This document shows positions 33,288-33,646 of a DNA stretch of 33,646 nt, piece by piece. The stretch spans positions 1 to 33,646 of the forward strand of contig CACYBR010000518.1 of the NCBI GenBank assembly GCA_902772705.1, in the 5' to 3' direction. The position numbers and the translations under genes are program-made. Each line of letters begins with the position of its first letter. Within the stretch, counting starts at the first letter, position 1. The notes beneath the pieces were generated by a model that saw only the letters and a program-made list of their open reading frames with translations, made no database searches and was not told the DNA's origin. The stretch is from an uncultured Planctomycetota bacterium. Its GTDB lineage: Bacteria > Planctomycetota > Planctomycetia > Pirellulales > Thermoguttaceae.

Positions 33288-33301
33288 CGTTTACGTAAAC
33301 G
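33288..33301. promoter_or_regulatory. Perfect palindrome CGTTTACGTAAACG, LacI-family-like operator
   Basis: A 14-base perfect palindrome centred on CG, about 85 bases upstream of the NagB/PIG-L start codon. LacI/GalR-family repressors, common sugar regulators, bind such CG-centred palindromes. A second partial palindrome, AAGCGCTT (33218-33225), lies nearer the gene. I found no convincing -35/-10 pair for this gene. Confidence 0.5.
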
Positions 33302-33646
33302 AATAAAACTTCTCTTACAGACCTGCCGGTTGAGGTCATGTTGTTTCAAGTTCAGCTTGAAACGACGAAGTCTCTTGTCGAATCCGAGTATAATTCTTGG
33401 TAATTGTACCGATTGTGTCAATGTTCAACGACGTTAAAAATTCTAAATTAGATGAAATGAGAGCTTTTTAGCGATAGCCCCCTCGAATTTCTGACTGTTC
33501 TCATTATAATCGTCTACAAGCGTTAGACTAGGAGGTTCTACAGGACTTTGTCGAGTAGAATCGTGGTTATGACGTTTTGGACCCAAACGGATTTTTGCTT
33601 TTCGTCGTGTTGACGCGGATCTGGAGTTGGCGAGATCTGACTAATC
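33302..33646. other. Gene-free end of the window
   Basis: No supported gene. The stretch contains short open frames with unremarkable products and an isolated TATAAT (33389-33394) without a matching -35 box. It is probably the upstream region of a gene beyond the window edge. Confidence 0.5.

Overview
The window looks like chromosome of a planctomycete, probably a Pirellulales-type lineage (inference). The main clue is the giant secreted protein at 24158-31156. Its N-terminus carries a Leu-Glu-x-Arg-x-Leu-Leu-Ala motif, a variant of the LEPR-XLL export motif of planctomycete surface proteins, followed by a beta-helix and 17 fibronectin type III domains. A very long secretin, a DUF1573 protein, a DcaP-like porin, and many secreted or lipid-anchored proteins of unknown role fit the same picture. 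I saw no rRNA, tRNA, CRISPR array, transposase, integrase or phage gene.

Layout. 1-3352: a promoter, a leader of about 300 bases and a 989-residue protein of unknown function with an internal duplication. 3503-5691: a metallo-beta-lactamase/beta-CASP nuclease-like protein divergent from a small exported protein. 5795-8756: two minus-strand envelope genes, a secreted beta-propeller-like protein and an outer-membrane porin. 9167-11813: a nucleoside:H+ symporter-type MFS transporter with an 11-residue tandem repeat in its last loop, then an exported BON-domain protein. 11894-18514: a lipoprotein downstream of a 1725-residue secretin. 18888-23201: a UvrD/PcrA-type helicase downstream of a DUF1573 protein. 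23202-24157: a gene-free regulatory region with two divergent promoters, inverted repeats and a roughly 440-base leader that can form two elaborate stem structures. 24158-31156: the giant Fn3 protein. 31310-33205: a NagB-like/PIG-L fusion with a palindromic operator-like site upstream. 33302-33646: no gene seen.

Most genes look like single-gene transcription units. Many have a recognisable sigma70-type promoter, and most are followed by a strong hairpin terminator, often shared by convergent neighbours. The theme is the cell envelope: export (secretin, lipoprotein), outer-membrane uptake (porin), inner-membrane uptake (symporter), secreted structural or adhesive proteins, and amino-sugar chemistry (PIG-L-type deacetylase). 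The observations most worth checking are the structured leader of the giant gene, the loss of catalytic residues in the NagB-like domain while the PIG-L site is intact, the 11-mer repeat in the transporter, and the oversized secretin with its lipoprotein partner.
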